Origin: Leclercia adecarboxylata
GTDB taxonomy: Bacteria; Pseudomonadota; Gammaproteobacteria; Enterobacterales; Enterobacteriaceae
Reading direction: 5' to 3'
Length of the DNA: 64,000 nucleotides
NCBI RefSeq assembly: GCF_023639785.1
Contig: NZ_CP098325.1
Span: 3,286,001 to 3,350,000 of the forward strand
The notes below the pieces were generated by a model that worked only from the letters and a program-made list of their open reading frames with translations, made no database searches and was not told where the DNA came from. The stretch's first letter is position 1. The number at the start of each line of letters is the position of its first letter. Of this stretch, positions 34,420-43,530 are shown in pieces. Made by a program: the position numbers and the translations under genes.

Positions 34420-36366
34420 TTAATTTCCACCCAGCGTACTGGCATCAGCGAAATAGCGCCCCATCGCGCCATATAGCCCCATTTTTTCGAGAGTCGCCAG
34501 TTCGCCCGCTGTTTCCACGCGCTCGGCAATTAAAGGAAGATTAATCTGGCGGGCAGCCCAGTAAATTGCCTCAATAAACAGTTTTTTATCGTCCTCACTG
34601 TCTATATCGCGAATATAACTGCCATCAACTTTAATCCAGGCCAGACCCCATTGCGGTAAATTGCCGATAAGGTGGAAGCGGCCACCAAAATGCTGGATGC
34701 CCAGACGACAACCCAATGCCTTCAGACGACTGACCAGCACATTCACCCGCTCCACGTCGGGTAACTCATTCTCATCCAGCTCCAACGTCAGCCAGTTCGC
34801 CAGTTGCGGCGCGCTTTTTAACGGCTGTAACAGGGCATTGAGGCTCTGGTCGTCCGTAACGCTGGCGCCGCTAATGCTGAGCGCCAGCGGGCGCGGCGAT
34901 TTTGCCAGCTCGCGCAGGGTCTGCTGGAGCATCACAATATCCATGCGACGGCTGAGATCGAGGCGGTGGATCCACGGCATAAAGCGCCCCGCCGGCACCA
35001 GCTCGCCCTCCTGAGTTTTGATTCGGGCGAGGATCTTGTGATGCAGCACCACATGCCGGTTATTGCACTCGTAAACCGGCTGGGAGAAGAGTTCAAAGGC
35101 TCCGTTGGTCAGTACCGCGTCCAGACGGGTGTACCAGCTGTGATGATCGTCTTCACTTTCAGTTGCCGATGCAGTATCGGGGGTAGTAAAGATGCGCATC
35201 TCGGTTTCGGCTCTCGCCAGCGCCTGGTCCGCCTGAGCCAGTACCGCCTGCGGCGTATCGCCAACCTTAAAAGGTACCACCGCGAAGTGCGCCACCGGGG
35301 TCACGTCGCTCATGCCCATCTCAGACAACGCTTTCAGCTGCGTACCGAGGGTATTACGCAGATTATCGAGCTCCTGGCCCAGGATTTGCGGGGCGATAAT
35401 AGCAAACTCCCCGCCGCGCACGCGGGCTAAAAAGCCTTCGTTGTGGAAATTGTTGCGCTGCAGGCCGCTCAGAATATCCGCCACCGCCACCAGCAGCTGG
35501 TCGGATTTCGCGCCGCCCAGACGCTGGTTCAGGCCCATCAGATCCTGCACCCGCAGCAGCATAATATGGCCGGCAGCGTTCTCTTCATCGCTCAGGCGAG
35601 ACTGCAGTTGCATATCAAACGCCCGGCGGTTGCTCAGGCCGGTGAGACTGTCGTAATACGCCTCCTGACGCAGCGCTTCGGTACGCCGGGCCTGTTCGCT
35701 GAATAACACCTTCAGCTGCGTCACCATCATGTTGGTGGCATCCACCACCCGGCGCAGCTCGGGCGTTTTCGGCAGTGCCTGAATGTTGAGAAACTCGCGG
35801 CGGCAGATGGCCATCGCCTGTCCGGCAATATAGTTAAGCGGACGCAGGGCACGGCTTAACATCAGCGTGGCCGCCAGCACAAACAGCAGGCTGCAGCCGA
35901 TCAGCCACAGGAAACTGGCGACGATGCTGTCCCACAGGCGGGCCAGGGCAAACATCGGATGGCTGACCACTTCGACCCGGGCGACCTGGGTCCAGCCCCG
36001 CATCACAATGGCGTCGCCCTCACCAGGGCTGAGGTTCACTATCCGCACAAACCACTGCGGTACGCGGGTGCTCTGCGGCACGTCGCTGCGCTCGATAATC
36101 GGTTTATTGGTTTTAATGTCCACCACGCGAATGCGATAGAAATAACCGCTGTCAAAGATGGAGTTCACCATCAGCTCGGTCATGGTCGGATCGTCGATAT
36201 GGGTCGTCAGGGTCAGACCCAGCGCCGTCGCCGCATCCTGCGCGTGGGCGCTGAGCTGATTGCGATACTGATCCCGTGAACTTTCCAGGGTAACGAAAAA
36301 GTTGCCGCAGAAAATGACGAGCGTAAATAAACAGATGCCTGTCAGTAGCTGTTTATAAAGAGACAT
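34420..36366 (-). CDS. lapD: Degenerate c-di-GMP receptor LapD
   Basis: A 648-residue inner-membrane receptor that, when bound to c-di-GMP, holds LapG and keeps the adhesin on the surface. Membrane helices are near 6-26 and 149-170 around a periplasmic domain with GWTQ (W125; a Trp at this site binds LapG in Pseudomonas LapD). Then come HAMP (171-225), a GGDEF domain with RGGEF (317-321) and an EAL domain whose EAL is KIL (444-446) and whose DDFGTG is IQHFGG. Both catalytic sites are therefore lost, as in LapD. It starts 9 nt after lapG. Confidence 0.94.
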   Translation of the reverse strand: MSLYKQLLTGICLFTLVIFCGNFFVTLESSRDQYRNQLSAHAQDAATALGLTLTTHIDDPTMTELMVNSIFDSGYFYRIRVVDIKTNKPIIERSDVPQSTRVPQWFVRIVNLSPGEGDAIVMRGWTQVARVEVVSHPMFALARLWDSIVASFLWLIGCSLLFVLAATLMLSRALRPLNYIAGQAMAICRREFLNIQALPKTPELRRVVDATNMMVTQLKVLFSEQARRTEALRQEAYYDSLTGLSNRRAFDMQLQSRLSDEENAAGHIMLLRVQDLMGLNQRLGGAKSDQLLVAVADILSGLQRNNFHNEGFLARVRGGEFAIIAPQILGQELDNLRNTLGTQLKALSEMGMSDVTPVAHFAVVPFKVGDTPQAVLAQADQALARAETEMRIFTTPDTASATESEDDHHSWYTRLDAVLTNGAFELFSQPVYECNNRHVVLHHKILARIKTQEGELVPAGRFMPWIHRLDLSRRMDIVMLQQTLRELAKSPRPLALSISGASVTDDQSLNALLQPLKSAPQLANWLTLELDENELPDVERVNVLVSRLKALGCRLGIQHFGGRFHLIGNLPQWGLAWIKVDGSYIRDIDSEDDKKLFIEAIYWAARQINLPLIAERVETAGELATLEKMGLYGAMGRYFADASTLGGN

Positions 36367-36375
36367 GGCCCAATC

Positions 36376-37068
36376 CTATTCATTAATTACAAATCCTTCT
36401 GCACGCATTCGGGTGAGAAGATCCTGCCAGCGGGAGAGCCTTTTGCTGTCACCCACGCGCTTGTTGCCGCCAGATTGCGGCAGCCACAGCCCTTCGCCGT
36501 TAAACGCATAAACCGGAAGCAGGTCGGTACGCTGTGTGGCAGGCAAGATGGCGGTTTTCAGATTATCCAGCACCAGCGGGATCGCCGTGGGGGTGGAATA
36601 CCATGTCACCACCATGTGCGCCTGGTTCAGTTCCAGTGCCTTAACATAGGTAATACGTAACTGGTTCGCCGGCACGCCCAGTTCGCGCAGGGTGAAATAC
36701 TTCGCCAGCGCAAAGTCCTCGCAATCCCCTGCCCCCTTACGCAAAAATTCAATTGGCGTTGCCCAGTAATCCTGCTGCTTCCAGACGACGATATCATCGC
36801 GAAACGCCATGCGGGCGTTAAAAAACTGGTTAACCCTGTTCAGGGTGTCCTGAATCGCCCCCTGAGACGGCTGCTTCAGTAACGCGGCCCACTCATCAAT
36901 CCGCTGTCGGGCGGCAGGGGTGGCCGGGCCATAGAGCCGTTCGGTACGGGTGCTGATAGCGCTGAAATCCCACCCGGCGCCAAGCCCGGGAGAGATAACC
37001 AGCAATACCACCAGCCAGAGCGACAGCCAGCGTCGACAGCTCACGAAACGGGAACGAGAAAGCCGCAT
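36376..37068 (-). CDS. lapG: Periplasmic adhesin protease LapG
   Basis: A 230-residue transglutaminase-like cysteine protease with an N-terminal signal/anchor (RRWLSLWLVVLLVISPGLGAG). The triad is C116 (GAGDCEDFA), H151 (AHMVVTW) and D168 (LVLDNL), with spacing like Pseudomonas LapG. It is expected to cut the adhesin at TAAG when LapD is not loaded with c-di-GMP. Calcium-binding acidic residues are expected near the active site but cannot be confirmed by eye. It begins 9 nt after the upstream gene, so they share a transcript. Confidence 0.94.
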   Translation of the reverse strand: MRLSRSRFVSCRRWLSLWLVVLLVISPGLGAGWDFSAISTRTERLYGPATPAARQRIDEWAALLKQPSQGAIQDTLNRVNQFFNARMAFRDDIVVWKQQDYWATPIEFLRKGAGDCEDFALAKYFTLRELGVPANQLRITYVKALELNQAHMVVTWYSTPTAIPLVLDNLKTAILPATQRTDLLPVYAFNGEGLWLPQSGGNKRVGDSKRLSRWQDLLTRMRAEGFVINE

Positions 37069-37077
37069 GGCGCTGAC

Positions 37078-38739
37078 TTACTTCTCGCCTGACCGGGCAA
37101 GCCAGCGCTTACGGTACGCGACATAGCCGGAAAGGTAGTGCTCAACGTCGTCGATCCGCACCCGGTAGCTATGGTGGCGGATAAAAAAGCTGCCGACAAC
37201 GCGCGGCGGATTTTTGAAGAACATCGCCAGTTCCGGCCAGAAAAAGCCGTTCGCCAGATAGCGGGCGCGGGTCTCCAGCGCCTCGTTGAATACCGCCATA
37301 TCGAAGCCCGCCAGCAGATGCTTATACGGCGATGACTCAAGCCGCGCGATCATCCGCGATGCCGCCATCATCAGCTCCAGCAGCGTGGGATAGGTGGTGA
37401 CACGGTTCTTGACGAAGTCGAGATGGTCGCGCACGTTATCCAGCCCAAACTGGTAATAGCGCTCCAGCGGCCGGTAGAGCGTCAGCTCGTTGACGCAGTA
37501 GCTGAGCCAGTGATCGTGGGCCTGCCAGTGCTTTTGCGCAATAAAATGATCCATTGCCCGCTCGACCATTTCCAGCCAGCGCGGGGCGTTAGTCAGGCCA
37601 TAAAGACGCATCAGCGCAAACGCCGCTTCACCGTCGTAATAGATAATGCGGTGCGCCGCCTTCAGGGAGAGATCCCCGGCGTTCAGCACGTGGACAAACC
37701 CGCCGGTCTTAAGGTCCTGCATAAAGCCGATCCCGTTCGCCAGCCGGGCCATCTGCGCCAGATACTGATTATCGCCGGTCAGCTCGCTGTATTTCGCCAT
37801 CGCCAGAATGCACACCGCGTTGCCGCCAAGCTTAATTTCATCCCCGGTATCCACCAGGAAATCGGCGTCACTGCCATCGGGAAGCCGGTAAGTGCGAATA
37901 AAGCTGCTGCAAAGATCGTGGAGCGCCCGTTCGATGGCCGCCCGCTCCTCCGGCTGCTGCGTCACCTCCCACCCTTCGAGCAGGGCATAGGTGGAGCTGG
38001 CGTGACGCAGGGCGTTATAGGTGGGAATAGCGCGATCGAAGCAGGGGAACCAGCCGTACTGATAGCGTCCGGACGGAGTGACCTGCCGGGCAAGATAGTC
38101 GGTGGCGGAGGCGATCATCGGCTCAAGGGCCGTTGCCTGCCAGTCAGGTAGCTGGCGGTAGCCGCTGTTACGCCCGGTCGATTCGATGGGCAACAGCCGC
38201 TCACCGTCGCAAAACAGCGCCTGAGTGGTGAAGCGCCAGAGCGTCTGGTCAGGCTGCTCCGGCCATGTCAGCAGCGCGCCGAAGCGGCGGCGGGAAAAAT
38301 GGGCCAGATTATTGGCATTGGGCGTGGCAACGCCGTGGTCACCGTGGTAAAGCAGCGCGTTGGCGGCAATCTCCTGCTCCAGCATCGCGTAGCGAAACGC
38401 CGGATCCATGCTCAGGCCAAAGCGAAAATAGTTACGTTTGGTTTTGGCTAATCGTTCCTGCAGATTATCCCAGCGCAGGGCCTGTACCTTATCGACAAGA
38501 TCCACCCGCAGCCAGCAAACCTCCGTGCCGCTCTTCAGCTGCCACTGCTGCAGCGCCTGTGCGCCCTGCTGCCAGGCCTGATCGAAAGTGTCGCCACATC
38601 CCTGCACAATATGCGCACGGCTCTGGCTGTCGGAAGCACTAAAAAAGATCGCCCAGGCGGGGCAGATCGACGGTTTGGGCGCGACGTCCAGCAACTCCAT
38701 CGCCGGGCGGGTTTGCGCCAGTAATTGGCTGAGCGGCAT
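37078..38739 (-). CDS. Cytosolic alpha-toroid-like protein upstream of lapG
   Basis: A 553-residue protein without signal peptide or membrane segment. Residues 210-500 are repeated hydrophobic helices with motifs such as [44 protein letters not shown] and [19 protein letters not shown], the look of an (alpha/alpha)6 barrel as in C5-epimerase C-terminal or six-hairpin glycosidase domains. Conserved Asp, Tyr and His are present but no catalytic residue can be assigned. AGGAG lies 6 nt before the ATG. It heads the lapG-lapD unit and is divergent from the hydrolase/ligase cluster, so it probably serves that cluster (inference). Confidence 0.75.
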   Translation of the reverse strand: MPLSQLLAQTRPAMELLDVAPKPSICPAWAIFFSASDSQSRAHIVQGCGDTFDQAWQQGAQALQQWQLKSGTEVCWLRVDLVDKVQALRWDNLQERLAKTKRNYFRFGLSMDPAFRYAMLEQEIAANALLYHGDHGVATPNANNLAHFSRRRFGALLTWPEQPDQTLWRFTTQALFCDGERLLPIESTGRNSGYRQLPDWQATALEPMIASATDYLARQVTPSGRYQYGWFPCFDRAIPTYNALRHASSTYALLEGWEVTQQPEERAAIERALHDLCSSFIRTYRLPDGSDADFLVDTGDEIKLGGNAVCILAMAKYSELTGDNQYLAQMARLANGIGFMQDLKTGGFVHVLNAGDLSLKAAHRIIYYDGEAAFALMRLYGLTNAPRWLEMVERAMDHFIAQKHWQAHDHWLSYCVNELTLYRPLERYYQFGLDNVRDHLDFVKNRVTTYPTLLELMMAASRMIARLESSPYKHLLAGFDMAVFNEALETRARYLANGFFWPELAMFFKNPPRVVGSFFIRHHSYRVRIDDVEHYLSGYVAYRKRWLARSGEK

Positions 38740-38855
38740 TTTTACTCCTGAGAACGCCTGAGGAAACCCTGTCAGAAAAATCCTAACCCGATAATACCAT
38801 TATGTATGACAAGTTGTGTATTCTGTATATCTATTGTTTCTCCCGGGGCGCTGTT
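38740..38855. promoter_or_regulatory. Divergent promoter region between the two cluster halves
   Basis: 116 nt separating the reverse-strand lapG/lapD unit from the forward-strand hydrolase/ligase unit. AT-rich in its centre; it must hold both promoters, but no confident -10/-35 pair or operator was recognised. Confidence 0.4.
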
Positions 38856-39755
38856 GTGAGTCGATGTTTTGCGGTATGGAGCCTGCTGCTGGCCAGCGTT
38901 TTTGCTTACGCTGAGACGCCGCTGCTGTGGAACCAACCGGCCTCCCGACAGCACTGCCCAACCGGTAACGATGCGGTGTGGGTGCGCCCCCCGAGCGGTA
39001 ACGCCTGCATGCGCTATTTCAGCGCGGGGGACCTCCGGGCCGCCCCACTGGTGGTGGTGGTGCTCAAAGGCGATCGCGTCTCGCAGATTAAGCGCCCACC
39101 CGAAACCATCCCCGGCAACACCGCAACTGACCAACGCCGCCAGGCCCGGGCCATCATGCGCCAGACCGGGTTGCCGACAATCATCATCGCCCGCCCCGGC
39201 ACCTATGGCTCCAGCGGCAACCATTATCACCGTCGCCAGGCAGAAGAGTTCCAGGCGATTAATGCCGCCCTCGATGCCATCAAGGCCCGCTACGGTATCC
39301 AGCGCGTTATCCTCAACGGACACAGCGGGGGCGCCACCGCCGCGTCGGCGCTGTTAGCCACCGGTCGCCGGGATATTGACTGCGCGGTGCTTACCTCTGG
39401 CGCCTGGGGAATACTGGAGCGGGCGCAGCGCATTCGCCAGCGGCGCGGTGAATCCCCTGCCCCTGGGCTGGACAATACCGGGCTTTCTCACCCCTGGGAC
39501 CCGCTCGAGCATATCAGTGGGATCGCCGCCGATCCCTTCCGGCTGATCCTGGTGATCGGGAACCCGCAGGATCGCAATACCCCCTTCGATCTGCAGGCGC
39601 GCTTTGCCGCTGCGCTGCGTGAGCATGGCCATCGGGTAGCGTTGCTCGAACGCCCCGCCATACCGCCGCAATACCACGATCTGAAGGGTAACGCCGGAAT
39701 TACCGCCATTGGTCTTTGTCCGCTACGCGGATACGCCGCAAAAAAGCAGGAATAA
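38856..39755 (+). CDS. Exported alpha/beta hydrolase
   Basis: A 299-residue protein starting best at GTG 38856, which yields a signal peptide (V/M-SRCFAVWSLLLASVFAYA, cleavage before ETPLLW). The open frame extends to ATG 38802, but that adds 18 residues before the signal. The nucleophile elbow is GHSGGATAAS, with a later acidic residue and a His (PPQYHDLKG) completing a possible Ser-Asp-His triad. Cysteines near both ends suggest a periplasmic fold. The stop is 4 nt before the ligase-fusion start, indicating tight coupling. Confidence 0.78.
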   Translation: MSRCFAVWSLLLASVFAYAETPLLWNQPASRQHCPTGNDAVWVRPPSGNACMRYFSAGDLRAAPLVVVVLKGDRVSQIKRPPETIPGNTATDQRRQARAIMRQTGLPTIIIARPGTYGSSGNHYHRRQAEEFQAINAALDAIKARYGIQRVILNGHSGGATAASALLATGRRDIDCAVLTSGAWGILERAQRIRQRRGESPAPGLDNTGLSHPWDPLEHISGIAADPFRLILVIGNPQDRNTPFDLQARFAAALREHGHRVALLERPAIPPQYHDLKGNAGITAIGLCPLRGYAAKKQE

Positions 39756-39759
39756 CATC

Positions 39760-42700
39760 ATGAGCCAGACACCGCCCCGCCAGCAACGCGCTGAGACGCC
39801 AGCACCGGGATGGACCGCCGCCGACCTCGATAAGCTGCCCGGAAGCGTCTGGCATCATCGTCCGGATGCAGACTGGCATGCCTGCGACATCGCCATTTTT
39901 CATGTTAACGCGCAGCCTACCCGCCCCTGCCTGTTTATTGCCATGGATACCGACACCTGGCTGCAGGGCTCCGGCAACACGGGGATTTACGCGGGCTGGC
40001 GCGATACCCATCTTTCCCTTTCCCGCCACGCCTCCCGCTACTGTGGGGCGATTGTTCAGCGCAGGCTCGACGGGCTGCCGCCAGACTTCCCCCAGCTGGT
40101 GGTCGGTAACAGCTATCAGGCGCTGCAGTGGCTGGCAGAAGAGGCGCGGCGACGGCTGGACGGCAAGCTGGTGGCGATCACCGGTACGGTAGGGAAAACC
40201 TCGACCAAAGAGATGCTGGACAGCATTCTTTCACCCCGTATGCCGGTAGTGACAAGTCGCGGCAACCACAATACCCGCACCGGGGCCTCGGTGACGTTGG
40301 CCCGGACTGCCCACAACCCGCAGGCGGTGGTAATGGAAGTGGCGATCTCTGCCCTGTGGATGCGCAACGGCGGGATCGGCCCGCGCATCAAGCCGCATAT
40401 CGTCATCATTACCGAAATCGGCATCACCCAGGTGGGGAAGAACGTGACCTCTCTTGATGACGTGGCGCGCTTTAAAGCACGCATCAGCCACGGCCTGATC
40501 CCCGGCGGCTACGCCGTTTTAAACCGCGATATGGCCGGGTATGACACCGTGGCAGCAGGCGTTACCCGCGACGGGGCCCGCATCATCAGCTACGGTTTTC
40601 ACCCCGGTGCAGACGTGCGCATTACGGCCTTTACCCCGGACGGCAACGGCAGCCTGATGACCCTCTCCCTGCGCCAGCACAGCCTGCGCTACCGGCTGGC
40701 CGTGCCCGGTAAGGGCGCTGCGCTTAACTCGGTGGCCTCGCTTATCGCCGCAGACCTGCTCGGCGTGAGCCTGCCGGAGATCATCGCCAGCCTTGAAGCC
40801 TGGCACAGCGACGGTCAGCACATGGGCATTACCCACCTGCCGCTGCCGGACGGCGGAGCCGTTACCCTGATTGACGACAGCTACAACGCCGAATACCTCT
40901 CCATGCTCAACGCCTTCGAGGTGGCCGCGCAGCACCGCCGGGAAAGCGGGGGCCGGTTGATAGCCCTGCTGGGGCGAATCATTAACCTTGGCGACCAGTC
41001 CGACGCGATCCACCGCTCGCTGGCGGAGCCGTTACTGGCGGCAGGCTGCGGGAAGGCCTTTTTGCACGGTGATGAGATGGCGGCCCTGCACAATGTCCTG
41101 CCACAGAACGTTCGCGGCGGTCACTTTTGCACTGTCGAAGCGCTGGTGGATGCCGCAGCACCGACGCTGCGCGACGGCGATATCGTGCTGGTTAAAGGGA
41201 GCGTGCGAAATTCTGACTTCAACCGGTTAACCGGCCTTCTGAAGACCCGTCTCGCTGCGCCGCCTGCCCTGCCAGAAGGAGAGACCGCCCGTCTGCTGGT
41301 GAATCTCACCACCGGCGAAACGCGGGTTTCCAGGCTGAGTGACAGCACCTTTGCACCAACCTATCTCAGCCAGCTGCTGCTGACCACCTGCGTGGCGGAG
41401 CGGCTACTGATGAAAGAGCTGCCCCTTGAAACGCCTGTTGAGATGCACGCCATTGCCGCCCACGTCCTGAAGGGCAATCCGGCGCTCGGCCTGCCGCAGG
41501 GCAGCACGGTGCCCCTGAAGTCGCTGTTGCAGGGGATGCTGATGCATAACGCCTGCGACGCGGCCATTCATCTCGCGGAAAAGCTGGCAGGCAGCAGCGC
41601 CGGGGCACTGAAGCAGCTCCGCAAGCTAATGAGCGAACAGGGGATGGCGGATACACACATTAATAACGTCTCCGGCCGCCCCCGTCCCGGCCAGCGCACC
41701 ACGCTCAGGGATGTGGCGAAGCTGCTGTACCATTTCAGTCTGCGCTATCCGCACCTGCTGTCGTGGTTTGCTGAGCCCGAAGCGGTCATCGGCAAGCACC
41801 TGTACCGTAAAACCGCCAACCTGCACAGCAACGGCAGCGCCTGGGGGCAATTCAGTGCCGGACGCTGGGGTCTGGCGCTGCAATGGGTCGCAGGGGATCT
41901 CTGGCTGGCCTGCGCCGCCGGGGCGGATGACGCCTTCCATCTCGACTATCTGCTGGATGAACTGCTCTCCCGGGTGGAGGGTACACAACCCGCTCCGGCC
42001 CCCGTCGAACGGCAGCTCCAGAAGCCGGCAGCGACAATCACCCTGCTGGGGGATACCTACTTTGGGGAGTGGTACACCCGCAAGCGTCAGAGGCGCGGGA
42101 TCGACGATGCCCTGCAACGCTACGGATACGATCACAGCTTTGCGGACATTGCTCCGCTGCTGCGCGGCAGCGACTTTACCCTTGCCAACTTTGAGGCGGC
42201 CCTTGCCACCGACCTGCGCGCCTGCCCTGAAGGGCGAAAACCATTCTGCCTGACCGGCGATCCGCAGGCCTCGGTTGCGGCTCTGCGCAAACAGGGCATC
42301 GACGCGGTGGCGCTTGGCAACAATCACGCCATGGACGCCGGACTGCCGGGTCTGCACAGCACGCTGGCGGCGTTTAGCGACGGCGGCATCGCCTGCATTG
42401 GGGCCGGGTTTAATGCGCAGCAGGCACAGGCTCCGCTGGTCCTGACGGTGGGCGCCAGGCAGTACAAGATTTTCAGCGCCTACTGGTACCGACGCTACAT
42501 GGAGCAGGAGTGCGCCTTTTATGCCCGGCCGCGCCGGGCGGGCGTCGCCTGCCTGAGCGGCGGGCTGACTGAACAGCTGCGTCAGGAAAAAGCCAGCGCC
42601 AATCCCGCCACCACCATCGTTCTCGCCCACTGGGGGCTCGACTACCGCTGGACGACGGCGGGACAGCGGGCGCTGGCGCAGCGTCTGAGCGAGGCCGGAG

Positions 42701-43092
42701 CCGACCTGATTATCGGTTCCGGGCCGCATATGCCCGGTGAAGCGGCCCATCACGGCACAAGCCTGGTGCTCTACAGCATCGGCAACGGAGTGTTTAACAG
42801 CAACGGTGAATATCGGGAGCGCGGCATGCCGCCGTATGGTTTTATCGTCCGCCTGCTGCTCGGCGAGCAGGTGCCGCAGATCCAGCTCCTGCCGATCCTC
42901 ACCGACAATAAAAAGACCTTCTGGCAGCCCCGCCCGGTTAACGAGGCTGAATTCGCCGATCTGATTGCGCATCTGACCGCCCAGGGCATGCCCATTAGCC
43001 GGGAAGAGGCGCCCGGCGCGGGCTGGCGAGCCCTGTACGAAGGGGGGGAATACAGGCTGATCATGACGCTGGAGACCTTCGCAGGAGGGTAA
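39760..43092 (+). CDS. MurF-like ligase / pseudo-DD-carboxypeptidase / CapA fusion
   Basis: A 1110-residue protein from ATG 39760 (AGCAGGA upstream). Part 1 (about 1-505) is MurF-like: P-loop GTVGKTS at 142-148 followed by TKEML, GNHNTRTG, DDSYNA near 372-377 and KGS near 480. Part 2 (about 510-745) resembles a penicillin-binding DD-carboxypeptidase of the DacA type, but by eye the three active motifs read YLSQ (535-538) for SxxK, NAC (597-599) for SxN and SAG (699-701) for KTG, so it should not be catalytic. Part 3 (about 755-1110) is CapA/PgsA-like, with GDTYFGEW, GNNHAMD, HWG, GSGPHMPG and YSIGNGVFN, the metallophosphatase-type motifs. No signal peptide. No single known enzyme has this architecture to my knowledge. 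Confidence 0.85.
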   Translation: MSQTPPRQQRAETPAPGWTAADLDKLPGSVWHHRPDADWHACDIAIFHVNAQPTRPCLFIAMDTDTWLQGSGNTGIYAGWRDTHLSLSRHASRYCGAIVQRRLDGLPPDFPQLVVGNSYQALQWLAEEARRRLDGKLVAITGTVGKTSTKEMLDSILSPRMPVVTSRGNHNTRTGASVTLARTAHNPQAVVMEVAISALWMRNGGIGPRIKPHIVIITEIGITQVGKNVTSLDDVARFKARISHGLIPGGYAVLNRDMAGYDTVAAGVTRDGARIISYGFHPGADVRITAFTPDGNGSLMTLSLRQHSLRYRLAVPGKGAALNSVASLIAADLLGVSLPEIIASLEAWHSDGQHMGITHLPLPDGGAVTLIDDSYNAEYLSMLNAFEVAAQHRRESGGRLIALLGRIINLGDQSDAIHRSLAEPLLAAGCGKAFLHGDEMAALHNVLPQNVRGGHFCTVEALVDAAAPTLRDGDIVLVKGSVRNSDFNRLTGLLKTRLAAPPALPEGETARLLVNLTTGETRVSRLSDSTFAPTYLSQLLLTTCVAERLLMKELPLETPVEMHAIAAHVLKGNPALGLPQGSTVPLKSLLQGMLMHNACDAAIHLAEKLAGSSAGALKQLRKLMSEQGMADTHINNVSGRPRPGQRTTLRDVAKLLYHFSLRYPHLLSWFAEPEAVIGKHLYRKTANLHSNGSAWGQFSAGRWGLALQWVAGDLWLACAAGADDAFHLDYLLDELLSRVEGTQPAPAPVERQLQKPAATITLLGDTYFGEWYTRKRQRRGIDDALQRYGYDHSFADIAPLLRGSDFTLANFEAALATDLRACPEGRKPFCLTGDPQASVAALRKQGIDAVALGNNHAMDAGLPGLHSTLAAFSDGGIACIGAGFNAQQAQAPLVLTVGARQYKIFSAYWYRRYMEQECAFYARPRRAGVACLSGGLTEQLRQEKASANPATTIVLAHWGLDYRWTTAGQRALAQRLSEAGADLIIGSGPHMPGEAAHHGTSLVLYSIGNGVFNSNGEYRERGMPPYGFIVRLLLGEQVPQIQLLPILTDNKKTFWQPRPVNEAEFADLIAHLTAQGMPISREEAPGAGWRALYEGGEYRLIMTLETFAGG

Positions 43093-43185
43093 GCACATTT
43101 TTAAGCGATACAACTACCTGAATTAAAATTCCCGATTACAGTTAGAAGATGTCACTCCGCTGTGCGACTGAGTCAGGACATACTG

Positions 43186-43530
43186 ATGAGCGTGCCACTG
43201 CAAAAAATGCCCCGCCGTGGGATAGTGTTGTTAGCGCTGCTTCTCTGCGTAAGCGGTTGTGCTCCCCATGACAGTAATCCCAGCCGGGCGCGCGTGGCGC
43301 CGAAATATGTTCGCCCTGCGCCAGTCCAGCCCGCGTACAGCGCACCGGAACCCTTCCTCAGCGCGCCAGCAGAGGCTCCCTCCCCCCCGGTGAAAGCCAA
43401 AAAACGGCCACCGGTCAAAGCCGCAGAACCCTCCGCTCCCCGGGTGGTGCCGGTGCTGGATAATTCACTGCCAGAGCAAATCTGGCAGCCGGCTGTTACC
43501 CGTCAGACCAGCCTGGAGCTTAAATCATGA
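43186..43530 (+). CDS. Proline-rich lipoprotein
   Basis: A 114-residue lipoprotein. From ATG 43186 the signal is MSVPLQKMPRRGIVLLALLLC with lipobox VSGC; the mature part is Pro/Ala/Lys-rich (APKYVRPAPVQPAYSAPEP, APSPPVKAKKRPPVKAAEPS) and probably extended. AGGA lies about 8 nt upstream. Its TGA overlaps the next gene's ATG (ATGA), so the two are coupled. I do not recognise a family. Confidence 0.78.
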   Translation: MSVPLQKMPRRGIVLLALLLCVSGCAPHDSNPSRARVAPKYVRPAPVQPAYSAPEPFLSAPAEAPSPPVKAKKRPPVKAAEPSAPRVVPVLDNSLPEQIWQPAVTRQTSLELKS

